A DNA stretch of 64,000 nt from Zonotrichia leucophrys gambelii (GCF_028769735.1 NC_088178.1:27425357-27489356); one strand, 5' to 3'; counted from the first letter of the stretch, positions 27,001 to 39,580 are shown. Notes: generated by a model not told the origin, from the letters alone. Translations and numbers: made by a program.

Positions 27001-28926
27001 TTTGAGCAGAATCTATGCCCTGGTTTACAATTTGAATTCAGAATCTGTTTTAAATTTAAACTTTGTAGAACAAAAGAAAAATCATTTGATGTTGTGACAG
27101 TCACACTCCATTGTTTCTGGTCTCCTGCTTACGTTCACAACGTCATAAAGATTTCTTAGCTTTTGATTCTTTGTAGCTTTAAATAAATCTGCCCCACAGA
27201 CCACAGAGAGCTACTTTATCCCAGTGCATGCTATTCCTTTTGGGATCTAGCTGTACTCTATCCTTGCTTCTGGAGGATTTAGCTTTGGCACAGCCCTCAG
27301 CAGGTGCAGCTGGCTTTAGTTCAGTGATCCAGTGATTGAACTGCTGCGCTGCTAATGATGCCTACAAAATTAATTAAGTTCATGAGTTTAGGTTCATTTC
27401 TGAGCAGTTGGGATGAATGGAGCAGATCCTTTTGCTTTGGAATTGAGAACAAAGCTGCCATTCACCTCAGGATGCCCCAGCCAGGGGTTCTCTGCCTTTC
27501 AAGCTGGTGGCTGACTCATTTTCCAGGCTAACTAATCTTGTACCAGCCCTCTGAAATGGAAGGTCATGTAGAAATACCTTATTTGGGGTCACTTTTCAGG
27601 AAAAAAACTGTTTCTTTTAGTAACTTTTAGTTGATAGGACTTACCTATCAACCTACACTCAAAATAGGGATGACTTCTGCAAGACAACTGCAGTTAAGGA
27701 GTAGCTCCCAGGATTATTTTCATAGCAGGTGCTGTCCCAGGCAGGGCAGGTTCTCTGCAGATTTGGGAATCATATCTATGTTGTCTTTTTCCCTTTTGGA
27801 GTGTGGGAGTTGTGGCAACAAAGAAAGTGTAAAGCTCTGGTGACTCCTAAGTAGTTGTGGAGATGTTTTTTGTGACTTTTATCTTTTGGATACATTTTTA
27901 TGCTGATAACTTAGAGCATGCAGTAATTCCCATTTTCAATGAATGTATCTGATTGCCTTCTCTCCATGAAGTACAACAGAGTGAGAGAAAATACTCAGAA
28001 TGGGCAGATAATGTGGGAAGAGTCATACAGAAACAAATTTTGATCACCTGAGTGATCACAAGTCCAGTTGGCCGAGACCCTTTTGCAGGTTAGTTGCTTC
28101 CAGACAGCATTTTGGGAATTACAAGTGTGTTCACAGACTCTCTGTGTTTTTAAGACTGCTGAGATTCTGGTTATGCAGGACTTCAGCACATCCAGTTAGT
28201 CCTCAGCAAGAAACTCATAGGAAACTCTAAACACAATCATTTTCCTGTGAAAAATCTGGTTTAAATAAAATAAAAATTTTCCATGCACGACGGTTGGCGT
28301 TTTTTTTCAGTAGGAATATTCTAAGCAAAACTTTTTGTTCTGAACAGAGAAAGGAAATCCTTCATTTCTTTGTGCTGGGAATATGCTTGAGAAAAAGTGT
28401 CTCCAAACTCATGGTATTTCAGACTGGCTACATAGGGCTTGTGCTACTGAGGGGTTCCATGTATGGCTCCTCAAATCCTGTGGTGGATCAGGCAGTCAGG
28501 AGAGGGCTCTTCCCTCTGGGATTGCCTCTTCTCTGCCCCTTTGAACCCAGCTGATCCTGGGAGTAAAGTAAGAGGAGCTTTTGCTTCAACCCATCTGCTT
28601 CATCCAGCTTCAGCCAGCACAAGTCTGGTGTTTATGACCAAATAATTGAGGCAATGCTGCCAAATAGGAAAAATTGAATATACCACAGCAGATATCAGTA
28701 CTGTTTCTGTTTAATGTCTGCCCTCCATCTCATCAAACTTAGGAGTTCTGTGAAATATAAAATTTTCTCATGGTGGAGGCTTTCTTTGTAGGTGTACTGA
28801 TTTGGTTTCTCAGGTGGTTCTTTCCCAGTGTCTTTCTGGTTAGAGTTTTCCCAAGTTAGGAGTTGTGCTACCTCCTTTACAGGGTGATTCTCTGGGGGAG
28901 AATTTCTGAGTGATTTCCAATCAAGT

Positions 28927-28960
28927 TAATATATATAAATATATAAATAAATATGTATTA
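28927..28960. repeat. AT-rich microsatellite
   Basis: Interrupted TA and TAAA repeats. No other signal. Confidence 0.85.
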
Positions 28961-30728
28961 TTTGCATGTATACCATTGGTTTCAGCAGTGGCAAGCCATG
29001 AATGAGCTGTTCTCTCTGCATGTGCACAGAGCTCTCTAGGACATACAGACTGAGCACCTCATCAGGTGAGGGGCAGGGCTTTGAGTTCAACCCATCCAGG
29101 TGCTTTTGAAGTGTGTGGTGATGTTAATCCATCATGGCCATCAGAAAGAAATCCTTTTCTTTGAACTGTTATCTAAGAGAGCAGGATGCCTTTCTGCAGT
29201 ATGACACTTTCTCTTTGATAACAGGGATTTGTATGAAGCCATATTGTTCCATTAAACACCTACTTTTTGAGAGGCAGCAAGAGTGGAAGAAAGAGATTGA
29301 ATCTCAGAGCATTGCAAATGCTCAGACTGTGTTTAAAACAAGCATTTTGAGTTTCTTGCTGTGGCCATGAAAATAAAAACCTGCCAACATAATGTGTTAG
29401 TGTTTAACTCAGATCTGAGATTGGTTTTCATACCAGAACCTTCCACTTAAGGATCTGCCAGCCAGTTTATTTGGGAAGAGTTGTCTTTCCCACTTCATTT
29501 TCCATACTGTGTTAAAAATTCAACCAGCACTCCTCTGTTTATCCTTGTTCTGTGAGCACTTTGCATTTATGCATCTCCAGGATGTGTTCAGTGCAGCCAT
29601 ATCCTGCCAGAGAGTTGGGATCTGCTGGAATTCTGTGGATTGGCAGGAGGGGATCTGTCCCCATCCCCAGTGATTCCATGGGCCTGTGTGTGTGCTGTGT
29701 GGGACAGCAGGCCCCTGGTTAGAACATGTTCCTTGGAGCCTTTCTCAGGGTGTGGCATTAATTCAGAGCTTCAACCTAATTAGAAAAAGACATATTCGGT
29801 TTTGATGATAATTTGTTATGATTTGGTATTTCCCATATTTGGGAAAACTTGATGCATTGTTTTTCACTCTTTATGTCTAAATTTTTCCTAAACTGATGAA
29901 GTGCTTTTTATTTCAAATACCCTGTCTTTATTTTTCCTTTTAACGAGAGGTTTGAACCAATTTGGGGAAAATGTTTATTTTTTCCCAGTATTTTCTTCAG
30001 CCTAGAATTTATTTATTCACCCAATTTTTGTCAAAGGTCCTAATTAGATTTCTGTGTCTGGCTTTTAAATCCTTGGAAATTGGAATTCCTTATATCAACA
30101 TTGTCATTGCTGTAGTTAGAGGTCATGTGCTTTTTGTGTTTTCAAACCAGACACTGAGTTGAGATTGTGTGGTCTATTCTTAAACTATTAGGAAGAAAAA
30201 AAAGGGGGTGGGGGTGTCAGAGATGTTTTAAGAGTAGTCTTGAAATAATCTCTGCATTTATTGACTGCATTTATTTATAGGGATATAAATAGTTAACTAA
30301 TGTCTTCCCCCCCCCTCCAAAATATGTCATGTTAATTATTCTTTTTGCAGCAAAGAGCAACCAGCACACCTTTACAACCAGTGGGATGTGAATGGCCATC
30401 ACTTGTCCTCTGGTTGTAAAAACTCCAGAACAACAGGATGGAAAGGAACATAAGGCATTTAAAAAACACATTTCAGTCCCAGATGAGAAAGTGGGAGTTT
30501 AGAGAGTCCATGAAACCATCCCATCTTCTGCTCAGTGTCACATAAGAGGATGTTGCTTCTTGTTGTAAATCCCTTAAACATAAAATAGATATCCCAGATA
30601 GTTTTCCAGCTGTGTGGAAAGACTCTTCCTGTTGTTCTTTGGCTTTTCTCTGTCTGCAGTATCAGTGGCTATAAGCTCTAACTTTGATTTGCAGATAGGA
30701 AATAAAAATAGCTTCTCTTTTTCTGCTC

Positions 30729-30850
30729 AAGGCAAGGTTGGATGGGGCTTGGAGCAACCTGGGCTAGTGGAAGATGTCCCTGCCCATGGCAGGGGTTTGG
30801 AACAAGATGAGTTTTAAGGTCCCTTCCAGCCCAACCCATTCTGTGATTCA
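30729..30850 (+). mobile_element. CR1 LINE 3' fragment, plus orientation
   Basis: Contains the CR1 blocks ggttggatggggcttggagc, gtccctgcccatggcagggg, ttttaaggtcccttccagcc and a terminal ttctgtgattca. It is strongly 5'-truncated (about 120 bp) and lies about 1.1 kb upstream of exon B. Confidence 0.92.
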
Positions 30851-31975
30851 TATTTCAGTCCAAGTGTAGTATTCTTGGATGAAAGGGAAGATTTCCTTTC
30901 ACTCCAGAAAATAATTTTGAAGAGAGAAATTTTATTTGGCTTTTACTTATGCAAAACTGCAAGAAAAACTCAAGTGCTTCAGTCAGAGTGAGTTTGCTTT
31001 GAAGATACATGTTCAAATTGTACCATCCTAATGAAGAGAATATGTCTGTGTAAGCTCACCTTGGCTAAACATGAGTCACAAATAAGCTGTCTTGTAAAAC
31101 ATCAAAGAAAATCCACCTCTGAGCAGGATTTCTCTTTGAGAACAGTTATGATGATGTGTTTCCCCAAAATGCATCTGAGCTGTGTTGCACTTGCTGGTAA
31201 TGTGCTATTCCCAGGACTGCACAGAGCTGCAGTTTTCAGTGATATTTAGCATTTTTAATACCTTTTAGTTGACTGACTTTTCAAGCACAGTTTAGTACTG
31301 ATCTTTGGAGATGATTCTTAGTGTTCAGATAGAAAACAACCTATGTAATATTAAACCATCAGGAATATTGTTCATACTTTGGGGAGGAATATATTTGGGG
31401 ATATTGATAAAAACCATTCTGTGTGTTAGGACAGACTTTGCTGTGAGAGTTCTTGTCCTCTGTGTCCTTCTGCTCCTGCCTGTGCCCCTTGCTGCTGTCC
31501 TGGCACAGCAGAGTTTACATCAGCTTCTCAGAAATCAGACTTGTGCATCTGTCCCCATCATCCAGATTTCCTGGGAACTGCAGTTCAGTTGTGAGAGAAG
31601 TAACACCAAGTTTTCCTAAGGACAGACTGTGCAAAGCAGCCATTTAGGCTGGAGGAGCAGCGCTCTGAGCTGCTGTGCTCCTGCCCTGCTCTCCCCCAGG
31701 CACATGCACAGCCTGTTATTTGACTGATTTATGCAGTGAAGTGGCCAGACCAGGAGTTGTTTCAGCAGAGAAGAATCTTAAACACAAGGTCCTTTTAAGG
31801 TCCTCAAGACGTGCACTCCAAACAGTAACCAGTTTTTTTTTTTAATGTGAGCATTCTGCTGGAGTTTCTGACCAGTGGAGAAGAGATCCTTTTGCAGGAA
31901 CTTGTTTCTAGTCACAAGTTTAAACCCAAACATCTTCATTTGCCTGACTCTGTGCTTATATTGTCTCTTTTTTAG

Positions 31976-32091
31976 GTCTCTCTGTACAGTAGTGTGCAAG
32001 TGGACATACACGTCAGATAGAGGTTGGGATGACAGTTTCTGGAAAATGATTGGTTTGGAAGATTTGGTGAAGGATAAGTATGAAAAAATAG
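31976..32091 (+). CDS. FGGY: FGGY coding exon 'B' (116 bp, phase 2 to 1)
   Basis: The first base completes the arginine codon left by exon A. The reading then gives [11 protein letters not shown], a [15 protein letters not shown] segment and KDKYEKI, ending with one base of a glycine codon. CKWTY and [14 protein letters not shown] are near-identical to human FGGY residues around 192-214, still in the N-terminal lobe. The acceptor is a pyrimidine-rich run ending ttttttag at 31968-31975. The donor is gtatat at 32092-32097, weaker than consensus at its +4 and +5 positions. About 18 bp past the donor the intron turns into a long AT-only tract, followed by a CR1 fragment, so this exon sits in an unusually repeat-rich setting. 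Confidence 0.95.
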
Positions 32092-32108
32092 GTATATCAG
32101 GGTTGGGA

Positions 32109-32258
32109 TTTAATATAAATATATATTAATATTCATAAGTATACATATATGCATATTAATAAATATATGTTAATTAATATACATATATAGTAGTATTGAT
32201 AGATATAAATATTTATTCATATTAATTAAAAGCTTTATATATATATATAAAAGACAGA
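32109..32258. repeat. AT-only simple repeat tract next to the exon B donor
   Basis: About 150 bases almost entirely of A and T, with alternating taaatatatattaat, catatatagta and tatatatatata patterns. It starts about 18 bp after the exon B splice donor and runs up to the CR1 fragment at 32270. Confidence 0.9.
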
Positions 32259-32269
32259 AATATATGAGA

Positions 32270-32376
32270 TAGGGCTTTGAGCAACCTGGTCTAGTGGGAG
32301 GTGTCCCTGCCCATGGCAAAGGGATAGAATGAGATGAGCTTTAGAGTCCCTCCCAACCCATTCTCAGATTATATGA
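32270..32376 (+). mobile_element. CR1 LINE 3' fragment, plus orientation, near exon B
   Basis: Matches the CR1 tail: agggctttgagcaacctggt, gtgtccctgcccatggcaaa, gagctttagagtccctccca and a degenerate ttctcagattatatga end. It starts about 180 bp after the exon B donor, directly behind an AT-only tract. Confidence 0.88.
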
Positions 32377-32841
32377 ATAAAAGATATATACATATCAAAA
32401 GGTATTTTGCTGTATTATGGTGAATGTCAGCAGCTTCAAATGGGTTGCTGAGATGCCCATAGGGAACAGATTTCCTAAGTGCATTTTTTATTTGGCATTG
32501 TTGTGAGAAACTGTGTTTAAATTTTTATCTCCTGCCCTGGAAGGCCTTTTTGTTCTGCTCAGTCTCAACAATAGAGGAGTAAAAAGGAGCCCCAGCAACT
32601 GATGACATGAAGGACACACTCTATATGGGTATATTGGATATCAGGCTACAAAAAAAGCTACAATATAGTAATTTTTTAGCTCTTACTGATAGTCTGATTT
32701 GTGACCTGTACCCATCTCCCTTATAGTCATTTTCAAAAGAAGTGCTACTTCTGCTTGTTGTTATCTTTATACATTTTTTTTCACTCTCAGAGCCCAAGTT
32801 TAATTAGAATAGTAGCCTTGCTAATAGCAGTTCCTACAGCA

Positions 32842-32940
32842 GATATTCATTAAAAGTCCATAACGTTAATATACCAGAAAATTTCCAGGATAACTTTATT
32901 AGACTTTCCCTGTTAACTTAATGGACTTTTAATGGATGTC
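32842..32940. repeat. long inverted repeat / potential hairpin (22-bp core arms)
   Basis: The left arm 32848-32869 (cattaaaagtccataacgtt, then aa) and the right arm 32913-32934 are reverse complements at 20 of 22 positions. Outward from the arms, six further positions (32842-32847 with 32935-32940) pair if two G-U wobbles are allowed. The loop between the arms is 43 bases. Transcribed as part of the FGGY pre-mRNA, this could fold into a ~99-nt stem-loop. It could be a remnant of a small inverted-repeat element or a structured intronic RNA. No family is recognised. Confidence 0.8.
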
Positions 32941-35900
32941 CTAAGCAGACATGTCATTAACAAGAATATTACCAGACATGAATTAAAATATGCTCATTCA
33001 TCAAAGTTAATTATCTGAAATTTCCTTTGATTTTTTTTTTTAATGTCGAGCACTTTGAACAAGTTTGTACAGCAGTTTAAATGCAGCAACATGAAATGGA
33101 AATGGTGGAGGAAGGATTGTAGTGAAAAGAAATGTAATGAAATCTATAAACCTTTCTGATCATCACATAATCTGCTATCAGTCATTTTTGGGTTATCAGA
33201 AAATGGTACTTGAAAGCTTCCTTGAATAGATTTCAGCTTTTCTCCTGCAAAGGAAACTGCTTATGCAGAGGTACAAAACCTACCAGGAGAATGAGGCTTT
33301 CAACTTCCTGAGGTTTTGGGTTGAATACAGTTCTTACAACATCTGTCACTTGTGGCTTTTAGCAAATCTTCAACAAGTTAAAATAAGACTTGCAATAAAT
33401 ACATGTTTTTACCAGAAAATTGAACATCTTGCCAGCTGGTGGTCTCATGGAAGGGTATTTTAAAAATAAATTATTTATGAAGTGCAAGCTAAGGGCTTGA
33501 ATACAATATTTATGCAATGCACTTCAAGGACAGTGCAAAGCAATTTGCCATTTTAAGTAACAACATGCATGTTTTAAATGATAAAGTAGCCATTAATAAA
33601 AGGGGCCTTTTGTTGTGATGGGAGCCTCATAACACTGGCCTATATATGGCTCAACATTCATCAAGAGAGAAACCATCAATTCCCAGTATCAGGCTTCCAT
33701 GTTAGCTAAAACACAACGTTTACAAAATAAATCAGTAAGTTATCTTCTGGTGATATGCTTCTTGCAAGGCAAAAGTGTTTCTTGTGAGTTACTGGTGGAG
33801 GTGTCCAGTTCCATGAAAGACTGTGGGATTTTTTAAAGAAAGGAACCACAGAAACCCTGAGAGGGTCTTGACTGGAGTTGGAGAAGCACAGCCTGACCTC
33901 CAAAACTGCACCAAACCTTAGGGCAGAACTTGCAGCTTGTGCTCACCTTGAGAAATCCTTTGGTTTTCAGATTCTGGGGCTGATTCCCTCAGGTGAATCC
34001 ATAGCATAAGACAATTTCTATTTGCATAATAATACTGAAACCTGGCCCTAGGGAGAATATGAGCTTATTTCCCTGACCATTTGTCTAACCCTGCCTTTTT
34101 TAAAAGGGAAGGTGTTGCTTTTGTTATCATTAGCAGTGTGATAACATCACAGAAAGCAGGAGAGTGTCCTCCATCCCTGTGTCTGTGCAGAGGGAATGAG
34201 GAGCTCGCTGCACCAGTGTGGAACCCAGAAGGTGCCACTCCATTCCTTTGGGTTTCTCTCCTGCCCTGTCCTCCTTGGAGTCTCCTGGAAGGGCGTAGCT
34301 TCAGAAGGAGTCAAAGCAAAGCACTTCACCCTGCCCAGGGGCTGCTCCATGGTGGTGTGTCCCAGGGAAGTGCTTTGCTTTCTGCCACCCTGAGATCTTA
34401 CCAGTGTCCCTGGGTGTGGGGGAATGGGAATGGTGTTCCAATGAGAGCTGGGGCTTTGCTTGTTTTAGTGTGTTCAGTGGTGTTGGACTTGAGACGAGCA
34501 CTCTGAATCAGCTCAGCTTTCCTCAGATTTATCAGGATGGATGAATCCAGGTAGATGCACCTACCAGGAAGGTGATACTCAGCCCCTGAGCAAACTGCAG
34601 CTGGAATGGTCCTGGGGAGTGGAGATTCCTTCCCACACATCCCACGGTGTCAGCACTGGTGGTGAGGCACTATCCCTGCCCCCACAGCATCCCACCCTGC
34701 ACCAACTCAGCTCCAGCTGTGTTTGCAGCAGTGCTGCTCACAGGGGAGCAGCCTCAGCTGCTGGAAATGCATCCCATTATCCCAAGGGAAGGCCTCTCTG
34801 GACAGTGTGTGCCTCCAGGAGGAGCATCAGAGCTGCCACAGCTGATAGGGAAGGATGGGAAGCAGGGCACTGAGCTGCCCTGCAGATAAAGGAGCTCAAA
34901 CTTGTCAGATAACCCAGGCAGGAGGAGGGTGAAGGGAGGTTGTACATGCTCAAAACCTCCTCCTAAAATGAAAACAAAACCAAAAACCTGACAGGGCTGA
35001 AGTAATTCTGGTGGAATTTCCTCTTCTGTTCTCAAGCTGCTCTAAGCCCGTGTCTGTCTGCTCAAGGTTTGTTTAGCTCAAAGGCAAGGGTATATTTTAG
35101 TGCCTGCACGTTCCCCCTGTAAAGAGAGATAATGGCCTTTTTCTCATGTATCTCTTCTAAAAGATAACAAGGCTCTGAATTATCATTTCTTTTAAGCAAA
35201 GCAAAATGTCACAAGATAAAATTAGAAAAAATTTCTGACTGTAACAAAAGTAAATACAAAGTTTACCAGTTTGAAATATGCAGAAAAGCTATGTTTGTTT
35301 TGTTGGTTTTTATTTTCCAATCTCTACTGAAATCATTATTTCCAATCAGAGGGAACCAAAGATGAATAGCTACAAATAGATTTTTCTTCTTCATTTGTAA
35401 GTATCTTTAACTTTCAAGCCACTGGAAATTCTTATGGAAATTACCCAAGAACAACTTCTTTAAGGTACATATTTCTTTATTCTGGTAAATACGCTTTTAA
35501 GCATCACTTTTAAAGCTCTTTGCCCTTTAAAAATACATTTACTGTAATCAGAGTGCTGTGGTTCCAGGGAGTAAACTCCTCTTGGTTTCAGTTTAATTTA
35601 ACATATGACCTTGTTGATAAGGGTGACCCTCACATCTGACCTTTAGGATCTTCCACAAACCTTTCCCATATCAGGGCGTGGGTTCACATCTGAAAACTCC
35701 CAGGCCTTTGACATTTTCTGTTTCTCAGAGCAGACTAACCTTTCAGGGAATCCACATAACAAGTTGTTTGTGATCCCTTCTGTACATCAGGAATTTACTG
35801 ATCAGGCTTGTGAAGGTAAAGAGTCTTTATCTGGAGATACTGAAAAATTTATTGATGCCATTAATTTGCTCACCAAGAGAGTGGAAGATGACTTGTATTC

Positions 35901-36560
35901 AAACCACTGTGAAAGTGTTGTGTACTAGAGGCATTAGCATTTATCTGCTGTGGTAAAAGCACACGATGAGTATCTCTTTGTGGTATTCTAAAACCTAGAA
36001 AGACATTAACAATTCTGTTAAAATTTCATGTACTATAGAGCTCCTAGGGTACTCAAGCATACATTCCATTTGAAGAAAAATGCCTGATAAATTTTCACCA
36101 CAGCCTTCTACTTCAGGGCCTACTTAAGGGACCAAATAATGATTTTTTTATTGAATGCTAATATTTCATACCAGGTCTTTTTTGGGTTGTAGATGGTGGC
36201 TTTGTGTGAGAGAGCATTGTGGGCACTGCAGGATAGGTTCTACTGATCTTATAGGTTTTGTAGCTTTTGTAAAGGGCAGATTCTCGCCTTCTTTCATCTG
36301 TGCAGGAGCAGCAAACTGATGCCAATTAAGTAGCTGAAGTTTTGCTTCATTTGCTTTTGTGTACAACTGGAAGAAATCTTTAATTTTTGATTTTGGGGGT
36401 GATGGTGGCATAAGGAATAACAGCCTGTGCTCCTTATATATCTCTTTACTTAAATCCCATTCTGGGTCTTTTTCCCACTCATCATTCTTCACCGCCTTCA
36501 AGAAGAATGTTTTCCATTTTCCACAAATTGTCCCTTTCTTCCTACATTAGGATTTCTGCT

Positions 36561-36634
36561 TTTTGTTTGTTTGTTTTGATTTGTTTGTTTTGTGTTTTGT
36601 TGGTTTTCGGTTTTTTGTTGTTGTTGTTTTTATT
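36561..36634. repeat. (TTTG)n/(TTG)n simple repeat
   Basis: A T- and G-only stretch with repeated tttg units, then ttg units (ttgttgttgttg). It lies directly beside the unexplained minus-strand open frame 36166-36546. Confidence 0.88.
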
Positions 36635-37865
36635 TTAATTTTTGCACTGTGTTTTCAATTAAGAAGGATTTGACTTGTCTCTAACGTGCATTTCTGGTTA
36701 GCAGCCTTAACTCCCCTCCATCAGTTTACCAGTTCATCACCCTTCTTATTCCAGCACTCTGCCTGTGCTTTAATGTACAGCCCCAACACTTTGCAACCCC
36801 ATTTTTAACTCTCTCTCCTTAATTTCAGGACTTTGGGGACTGCAGGCTTGATGTTTTTATGGGCCTGGGTGCTTACATATGCCATTTTTTAATGTTCTGA
36901 AAAGTTGGATCTGTATAATTGGAAGACTGGATGTTATTTTCTAATGCTCTTTCATTTGAACTGCTTATTAATAACTTGATAGCACAGAAAACTTTTTTTT
37001 ATATCAATAGTTACATTCCTGCATGTGCCACTGAATCCTTCCATAGACAAGGCTAATAATGGCACTGAATGGCACTTCTTACACTTGAAATAGAGGGTGA
37101 TTAGATTCTCTGTTTTGTCAGTAGTTAGCTCTAATACTTGGGTGTTCTCTTTATTTATTTGCATTTAGGTTGAAAATGGGAGATTCAGTGAAGGGTGGGA
37201 GAATTTGGTCAATCTGAACTCACTGCCACAGCAGCTGTGGAGGGAATGGTCAATCCATTTGTTCTGCCAGTTTTCCCTGTCTCTTCCAAGGCCTTTGATG
37301 CCAGATGCTCTGGAGCATATGAGGGATTTCCTTGAAAGCTGAGAGAAAGGGATGATGATTTTTATTTTTTTTTCAGGTCAGCTTGTAGCTGCCAGTTCTT
37401 CATAAAGCTGGATTGCAGCAATAAGCTTTAAACACTGTGCTTTGCAAATGGTAGAGAATAATAAGTAAAGAGATTCTCTGGTATGGGATGCCTGAATCTT
37501 TCTTTCCCTGGTCTTTTGCTATCCCCAATAAATTACAACACGCTGCAATTTCAAACAAAATTAAAAGGATGAATCAGAGGATATTTACACTTACATGCTG
37601 TCAAAATCCATGGAATTTACAAGTGAATAGTGTTCCAAATATGCTAACATTTTTCTGGCTTCCTGTCATTTCAGTCTGTCCAAGAGCTGTAGCAACTGCA
37701 AAGGAGCTGAAACTGGCACAGTGCAAAGAGGTTTTTGGGTGTCTCCTTCCTGAGAGCTCGAGGCATTATTTCATAATACATGATTCAGCAGGAAGAAGTT
37801 GGGCTTTTCCTTAGAAAAGCTCCACACTCCTGTGATTTCTGTTTTATTTTATACTTTTTCCATTT

Positions 37866-38235
37866 TGAGATCACTGAATCACACAAATCATTGGGATTAG
37901 AAGGGCCATCTTGAAATGATCAGAGCAGGGTCACCTACAGAAGGTTGTTCAGGGCTGTGTCCTGTTGAGATTTAAGTATTTCCAAAGGTGGAGGTTGTGA
38001 AATCTGCAACATCTTCCAATGTCCTGACCACTTCTCCCCAATAAAAACTTTTTTTTTTTGGTTTGGTTTAAATGTAATTTGCTGTATTTCAGTTTCTGCT
38101 TGTCACACTTGTAAGTGTCACTGGGGGCCACTGAGAAGGGTCTTTCTCCCTGATCTCTACTCCCTCCCATCAGATATTGAAAAATTCATTAATAAAATCT
38201 TCCCCCTCCACCTCCAAGCCTTCTCCTTGCTGTCC
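37866..38235 (-). mobile_element. CR1 LINE fragment, minus orientation, diverged
   Basis: In reverse orientation the block order follows a CR1 copy: a degenerate 3' end (atcactgaatcacacaaatc), then gttcagggctgtgtcctgtt, then tatttccaaaggtggaggtt, then ccactgagaagggtctttct and cagatattgaaaaattcatt. It is longer (about 370 bp) and more diverged than the plus-strand copies, which suggests an older insertion. The far border is approximate. A 9-bp T run at 38051-38059 interrupts it. Confidence 0.82.
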
Positions 38236-39079
38236 AGTCTGGGATACTCTTCCTCTTTCCAATAACTGTTCTTGAACAGGCTGAGCTGAGCTCAGGTGGC
38301 TCAAGTTTCTCCAGGATGTTTCCTGGGTGACATTTTCCATTCCTTTTCCACCAGGAAAGGACCCATCATTCACCCTGCTTATCATCAGCTTGAGTCCTGC
38401 TGCCAGGTGGTTCCTTTCCACTTCTCCTCTCTGCTCTGAGAAGTGAGGAGTGCTGTGTGCTGTCCCTCCATCCCTCATAGCTCATAGTTTGTAAAAATTT
38501 AGGTCTTTTAAAAAATAGTAATAAAGAAATATTCCACTGTCCACTCATAGAGTTTTGGTCCTAGACTCTTCCTGCCTGGGGAATCATACTTGCTTCTACT
38601 CTGGCAACACTGAGGACTTGGGAACTTTGGAGTATGAAAACTAGGAGCTTTTTCATTGAATTTCTGGTTTTAAATTTCATGGAAGCTTTGAGTAGACTTG
38701 GGCCTATTGTAATTGTTCAATATTTAAATTTCTGAGGTATTATCCTCCTTCCTTATTTTTCATACTGTTCTAAAAAATAGAAAATAAAAAAGAGACATTT
38801 CTCAGACTAGTTCTGGGTCATTCCTTCTTTTTACCTGACTCTTCCTCTCCCTGGTCTCAATTTGTTATTCATCTTCTTTTTTTTAGGCTTCAGCCTCCTG
38901 CTGAAATAACTTTTAAAACAGTGCTGTCTGCTTTATGAGTCAGGATTCACAAAATCAGAAGGGCTATTTTAAACAATTTGCGAACTTCCTCCAAGTCAGA
39001 GGCTGTTGGACTCCTTAAAATTAATGTTTAAGTAGTTTAAAGTGTATCTTAGAACCAATCTTGATTTTATAATTTCCTG

Positions 39080-39260
39080 TGATGGAGAACCCACTTCAGA
39101 CTGAAAGGTTGTTGATTGTTAGTTGCTGTCATGTCTCAAAATTAATGAATTAATTAAAGAACACTTGATTTTTTCATCTGATTTAACTTCCTACTCCTGC
39201 CTGGCAGACCGTAGGGCCACGCTTGACTTGCACAGACTCAAATTTCCTATGATCAAGGAA
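39080..39260 (-). mobile_element. possible ancient CR1/L3-like fragment
   Basis: The stretch from 'gatggagaacccactt' through 'ggttgttgattgttagttgc' to 'aatttcctatgatcaagg' has the order and wording of the reverse complement of old amniote CR1/L3-type LINE tails. It is heavily diverged, and I judged it by memory of those consensus sequences. It could be unique sequence. Confidence 0.3.
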
Positions 39261-39580
39261 AACACTGAGGTTTCCCCCGAAAACTCTTGGGTGAGCTGTC
39301 ATACTTCTCAAGCCTTGCAATTGTTTTCCTGGCTCATTTCTGAACTCCTTTAGTTTACAGTGCATCAGTATCTTCTCAGTATGGATATAAAACTGGATAC
39401 TGTGTGAATGTCATGGGGAATAAGTTTGGCTGAAAGATTTAAAAATCTCTTTTCAGAAATTGATGAGATTATTTTTGGTCTGGCATTTATTTCAGTTCAG
39501 AAAAAGAGAGAATTATTTATTCTAAGAGGAGCTGCTATCATGTGAGTTGTTAAAAACATCCAGTAAAAAAAAAAATCTGT

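Larger units (their letters stand above)
7634..31975 (+). other. FGGY intron A-B (24.3 kb)
   Basis: Bounded by gtatgt and ttttttag. Mostly unique AT-leaning sequence, with few recognisable repeats: a 20-bp tandem duplication (8158-8197), poly-A and poly-T runs (8873-8900, 12978-12992, 14020-14034), TG tracts (13442-13464, 17780-17794, 24001-24012), AT-rich simple repeats (17131-17169, 28927-28960), an ancient MIR/L3-like element (23268-23490) and a CR1 tail (30729-30850). No exon-like segment could be supported here. Confidence 0.85.

Noticed and set aside
34081..34873. Two successive plus-strand open frames (141 and 110 codons)
   Set aside because: Different frames separated by stops, in moderately GC-rich intron sequence. 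The translations have no recognisable domain and there are no good exon borders.
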